The notes beneath the pieces are model-generated. The model was given only the letters and a program-made list of their open reading frames with translations, did not search any database and was not told the DNA's origin. Positions 50,301 to 56,300 of a DNA stretch of 64,000 nt are shown here, piece after piece. This DNA is from Owenia fusiformis. Its lineage: Eukaryota; Annelida; Polychaeta; Sabellida; Oweniidae. Location: the NCBI GenBank assembly GCA_903813345.2, contig CAIIXF020000005.1:18231375-18295374 (forward strand). The letters run 5' to 3'. The stretch's first letter is position 1, and each line of letters begins with the position of its first letter. A program made the translations under genes and the position numbers.

Positions 50301-53300
50301 AGACCCGTCAGGCGTTGAGGCATGGATCAGGATACCCTGACTCCCAAGCTGTGCGACTTCTGGCAACCGCTACACCTATATTCCCGGGGAAAGCGGTTTT
50401 AGAAAAATTGTCAAATATGGTCGTGTGTGGGCAAACACGGAGGAGGAGGAGAGGGGTGCGTGCATTGTGTGCGACCCTTCATCAGTTGTGTACCTTATTT
50501 TTTGTATGAATTTCTTCCGAATAGTTAGGCTAGAGGGGTTCTGATATTTATTTCTGTTTTCAAATGAAATAATTTCACCCTTGCCCGACTGACTTGTAGA
50601 TAATGCACGAATCAAATAGCATGGAGATCAGATAATCAGATTGATTCGTATTTTCGCAATCAGATGAATTAACTTATTGTTTTCTCTGATTAAAAGGTGG
50701 TTTGAAGCTACTTTTACAGGATTTGTAAATTCGCAATCAGACTAGCTTATTTTAATATTTAGTCAGTGCAAGAGGAGGGGACTATAATGTAGAAAATTGA
50801 TTTGGTTTCGACTCTAACTGAATAATTTATCACAATTGTTAAATAAGCAAACAGAAACAGGTTTAAAAATGAGAATAGAGGCAAAAGAGTCTATACATAA
50901 AATGTAATCAAAACCCGGGAATTAAAAGCAATTTTAGACTGTTAGATGATCTCTTCTGTAATCAAGGTGATGTTGGTACACTTCCGCCGTTAGAAAAACA
51001 AAGACTAAGACAAAGACTATATAGCAATTAGTCCTTTTGTAATCATTAAATGTTAGATTCTTATTATTTTGTTGGACAATGTTCAGACTTCTGACCAAGA
51101 TTAAATCATTTATGTTTGTATTTAAAAATAGTATTTCAATCAGACAGACGTTCTAATGAGTTAGAAAAATACATTTGTCCATTTCCTCTCAAGAAGTTTT
51201 CAAAGGTAATCAAGTCGATTTGTTTGAGTGTTTAGCATTGTTTTTCATAACTTGACGCTTCCATGAACAGAATGACTTTGAAATGAGTTTTTATAATTTT
51301 AGCTTTTATACGGACATGCTTATTGTATATTTCTATATGAACGTTGTAGTTATGTGATGTAACATCGCCCCCCCCCCCAATTACAGGTATACAAATTTTG
51401 GTCGGAATGCATTAACTTGCAATTAAAAGCAATTTTAGACTGTTAGATGATCTCTTATGTAATCTAGGTGATGTTGGTACACTTCCGCATTTAAGAAAAC
51501 AAAGACTAAAACAAAGAGAACTAAGCAATTAATCCTTTTGTTATCATTAAATGTTAGATTCTCATTTTTTATTGGACAATATTAAGACTTCTGTCTCCGA
51601 TTGTTATGCAGGTATGTGTATAAAATCATGTGAACAACATTATCGTGGAAACTCCTATATTCATTCTCATAATGTCTTACAGCTATTTCGCAAATGACAT
51701 AATCCTAAACAACATATGGAAATAATAGTGCAGAACTCAGCGAAAAGAAAGGTGGAACAAATCATATTAAGATATTTTATTTTTGAAATGCACAGAGGGC
51801 AACAGTTGAAGAACAAAAGTTAAAGGCGTTGTGAAATAGATCGTGCTTTTATATGATCCCCTTCTATAGTACCCTACCCTTTGCATTCGTTCGACTTCAC
51901 TTCTCTAATGAGAGTTTCGTCTTCTCGTAGTTTATAATTAGACTCTGCACGCAGCGTAATAGTTCCCCTATTATCCATGTTCATGTTCTCATTTGATTTT
52001 TCATCAGTTATGACTTGGTAACATTTGTTCCGATTTTCATTACGGCGCCCGGCCGATTGAGTATTTTGTTCAGAATTGAATACAATTTTGAACAAAATAC
52101 TCAACGGCCGGGCGCCGGTGCTGAAAATCTGAGCAAATGTGACCACGGCATTATAAAAGCATACTCTTTAAAGGGAATGCGAAGTTTCATGTTCTAATTT
52201 ACACGCTGGCTACTTATAATCATCATCTATCACTTCAGCTCACTCATGGGACATATCGTGTTTGAACTAACATATAATTCAAGTTCAAAGTACCCATATC
52301 TGGATCGCTGCGGATGCCGCCATTGTTATGTATCAATGACGTCATTGATGCCTTAAAATTGATGCCTGGGAAATGTCGCTATATAATCACGTCATACTCG
52401 GATCGCAGAAATAGAACACATTTCACTGATATTTTATAACTGTTTCTGTCCGCTTAACATTGTTGCCGCATGTTCATGTCCATATCATATCATATATTTG
52501 GAAAAGTTGTTTCAATATATTCTTCATAGAAATTGAATTGTTGCAATGTATTTTTTCAAATGTTTGTATTTATTTTCTCCAATGTGATATAGTATAGGCT
52601 AGGTAGAAAAATCACCAAACTTATGAGATATCGGCTGCGCGATTCGGAAGTCATCGCATTATATTCCACTTGAAAATATCCACTAGAATTGTTTTATATA
52701 ATGATAACACTGGGTCAAAAAGGATAAATCTGTTCAAATCCTGTAAATGCTTTCTTGTATATTTAACCAATAAATGAGGTAAATGCATTAAAATATACAA
52801 AATGGCATTTACACATAAATGCATTACTGTGCATCAATGGGGATTTATTTAACTAAGATTAATGTGGCTAATGTGTTGGCGTATTTGTAGTGAAAATAAG
52901 TAAGTTATATCATAGGCTGAACGCATCCAACAAATAGTTGCATCTACCATATTTATGTAAATACACGACATACGATTTAAAATATCAAAATCTATGCTAA
53001 TGTTCATTAATGCGCTGATGAGCATTTACGGCACATCATTAATACGTCGGGAAATGGGCATAATGCCGCAATTACTTTCTTACCTAATCATAAATGGTAG
53101 ATTTCTTCAATCTGTAGTATCAAATATGAATAGGTGCATATTGGAGAATGAAAGAAATAAAACAAAAAGTAGTAATCCAATGAAACAGTAACTCCTTAAA
53201 GTGTTAAGCGATTTAAATTATGATGAAAAACGCAAACAAAAAAACGAAAAATCAATGTCGTCTAAATGAAACGTATGTAAATGTAAATCTCCTAAATATT

Positions 53301-56300
53301 AAGATTGGCAATAGCTTTACAAGGAGATGCCACTGTATCATATCACCGTAGCGACATTCGATATGACAAAAAAGCTTTTCAAAATTCAATGGTATTTCAC
53401 CTTGGATCATGACAAGAGAAGGCTCGTAACATTCAGTGATGCGGGGAGACGATGGGGTTGATTGTAGTATGATATTTCATTTTAACGACGATAAGGCAAT
53501 TGCCGTATTGATAGTACGCCAATAGTTTAATGTTTATTTTATTGTATATTTATTTTTTGTTAAAAACAATTCCTGATTTCGAGCTCGAATTTAATTATAT
53601 AACATCCGTGGTGAGTACAGTTCTACAGTATTGATTTTCAATTTAATGGCATACAACCTTTTGTTTTTCTATATCGGAAAATAAGTGGAACATTATCAGT
53701 CGTACGGGAATCATAGTTTTCCTCATAATCAAGATACGCCATACTAGCAAATGTGACTGCTAAATTATCTGACTGCAGAAATACTAGTAGGCAACCATAG
53801 AAATCCTACTTACCACAGAAATGATAGACCGTACGGACCCCGTAAAAATGTGACGTGAGGCTAAGAATCCATGATAGTAATTGAATACGGTTTCAAAATT
53901 TAATTTTAAAATTTTAATTTCTTTGAATACGTGTTAAAGATAAACATAAATGCAATGAATATTAAATTACGAACACGTATTTTTGTAATGAGACTAGCAA
54001 ATTAAACCATTGCATACTTGGAAATTCAAGATGGGTTGGTTGAATTAATTTTATCATGTTTTATTCAAATAGTTTGCATTCGCCTGATAGAATTAGCATT
54101 CTCTGTTCGCATTTAGCGCTAGACCTAATAATAAAAGATAAAAAGTCACGAATCCCAGATTGTTTCAAGTGTAAATAAAGAATAAATCTAACCTGCATTC
54201 CATGTCTAGATAGGTAAAAAGCAATTCCGAAATTGCCGGTGTTAATATTCTATTGAAATCGTTCTTTATTATGGGTGGTTTATACGTATTCTTTTAGTTC
54301 CTTTGAAATGATTTCTTTGGTTTTGGAATGGCAACAACTCGGCATTCATTTTTTGATTCAAAAATGGCGCCACAAAACTTTTGGAATGCCAAGGCATCAA
54401 TCTGGCATCAATGACGTCATAACAATGTCGTAAAGAACCACTTTACGGTTGAAATGGCAGCTCCGTGGTCCAGTTCATATGCAAAACCCGGGGCTCAATA
54501 ACAATTAAAAGGATAATGATAGAACAATAAAACTAAGTTGGATTGAAAGATATATCTTTATTCTAACTTATTATCAAGTTTAAGGGACAAAACTTCGCAT
54601 TCCCTTTAATACACGAACAGATTCAAAATGAGACTTTATCTATCAGAGAAATAAAAATGGAAAATTTGTATTCTGAAAATATTAACTGATGCATTGGTTA
54701 GTATTAAATATCAAGTTTTACAGTTGGAAACCTCAAGGGGCGGGAAATTTGATTAAACAAAACGCCGGATTAATATGTGGACAACTTGCAAATGAAATGT
54801 AAGTAACATGACAGAACGAGTATGTACGCCCAATAAATACTTTTATAGTTTTAATGTGCATTCAAAGGACCCTGTTTGTTAAATTGATAGAAATGAATAG
54901 TTTTATTACCGGAAAAAACTGAGAAATATCTACCCGATTCGCCAGAATAGTCATCATCATATCAGTGCGAAAAATTAGCTATATTTATTTTCTATGCGAT
55001 ATACACCTGATATTGATAGCCTTCCACGATCACGGTCCGTTGACATCATCAACCTTGTGATTTGCCATAAGTGATTAACCAACATTTTAAAACAATTTAA
55101 AGTCGGGGTTGACGTTTCTTGACTTTTCACACTGACATCCAAACAAAACATAATTTGAAAATAAAAGGCATAAAATGGCCATTAAAAGTACATTTTTGAA
55201 CAAAAGTATCAACTTATATTACACTGCACGCAAATACAAAGTGAAAAGAACGTCTTCCCGGAGATTGAAATACGGATCGGTAAGTCAACAAATCTAACTG
55301 TTAAATAAACAAGCTTAGCCTATGTCTGCGATTGTTTGTCTGAGTGGCCAGATGTTATCCGTTTCGGATAATAAATTTCTGAGAATACTACTGATATCTA
55401 GAATACATCTTCCGTGATATTTTTCATAAAACTACCCTTTGCATTCGTTTGACTTCACTAAAAGAGAGCTTCGTCTTAGTGTAGTTTAACTAGACTCTGC
55501 ACGCAGGGTATCGTAAAACAGGCATCTTAGCTGCAATTTTGAATAATAGCGTAATTCATAGCACAATATAAATTAACCCGCCTCTGTTTAATTCAAATAT
55601 GCATTACCCTTAAGAATCATATACTTAGACACCTTTTCATTCTTGATTCGAATTTTTATCTTGTCTTTATCTAAATTTGTGGATTAATAACAGTTTTTAG
55701 TATACAAATTGAACATACAAAATGTAGCGTATTGATTACACGTTACAGTGGCGTAGCCAGCTTTAAGTCGGGGGGAGGGGGGGGGGTGCGATCGTGGCAT
55801 AAAAAATGTTTTTGAAGATTTGTTTTGAATTTTACAAAAATTGGTGCAACTCCGTTCAAAATCGAGCTAGAAGCTTCAAATAAAAAGCATTTTAAGACTT
55901 TTTTCTTCTATCTAATGGTTCTATTTTCATTGGTTATGGAGGGGGGGGGGGTGCGATCGCACACATCGCATCCCCCTGGCTACGCCTATGCGCTATATTA
56001 ATATAACAAGGTTATCATATCATGCCAATAGTTATATGGTTAACTAATATTAACACAAAATAATAATACACGATAATTAAAAAAATAAACCTCGGTATTC
56101 GGGCCTAAAATCCAAGGATACGTGTACCATTACTTAAGTGTAAGCTGCAATACCATATCGAATACCTGTACCATTACTCAATAATAACCACTAGTAAGAC
56201 CATAATAACAAGGTGAATAACTAGCTTATCGCAAATTATTCCATACGATTTTGTCTTGTGTGATGTGTTCACCATAAATTTGATTCATGACTATGTGCTT

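Larger units (their letters stand above)
52172..54605. mobile_element. 2.4-kb TTAA-flanked element
   Basis: The ends are AGGGAATGCGAAGTTT and its inverted complement, each bordered by TTAA (52168-52171, 54606-54609), as for piggyBac-type insertion. Subterminal regions share ATCAATGACGTCAT in both arms. No transposase is recognisable. Confidence 0.6.

Noticed and set aside
50234-50509. Possible small coding gene of 91 residues
   Set aside because: It begins in a hAT-like MITE end, has no domain, and no splice sites or related copy support it.
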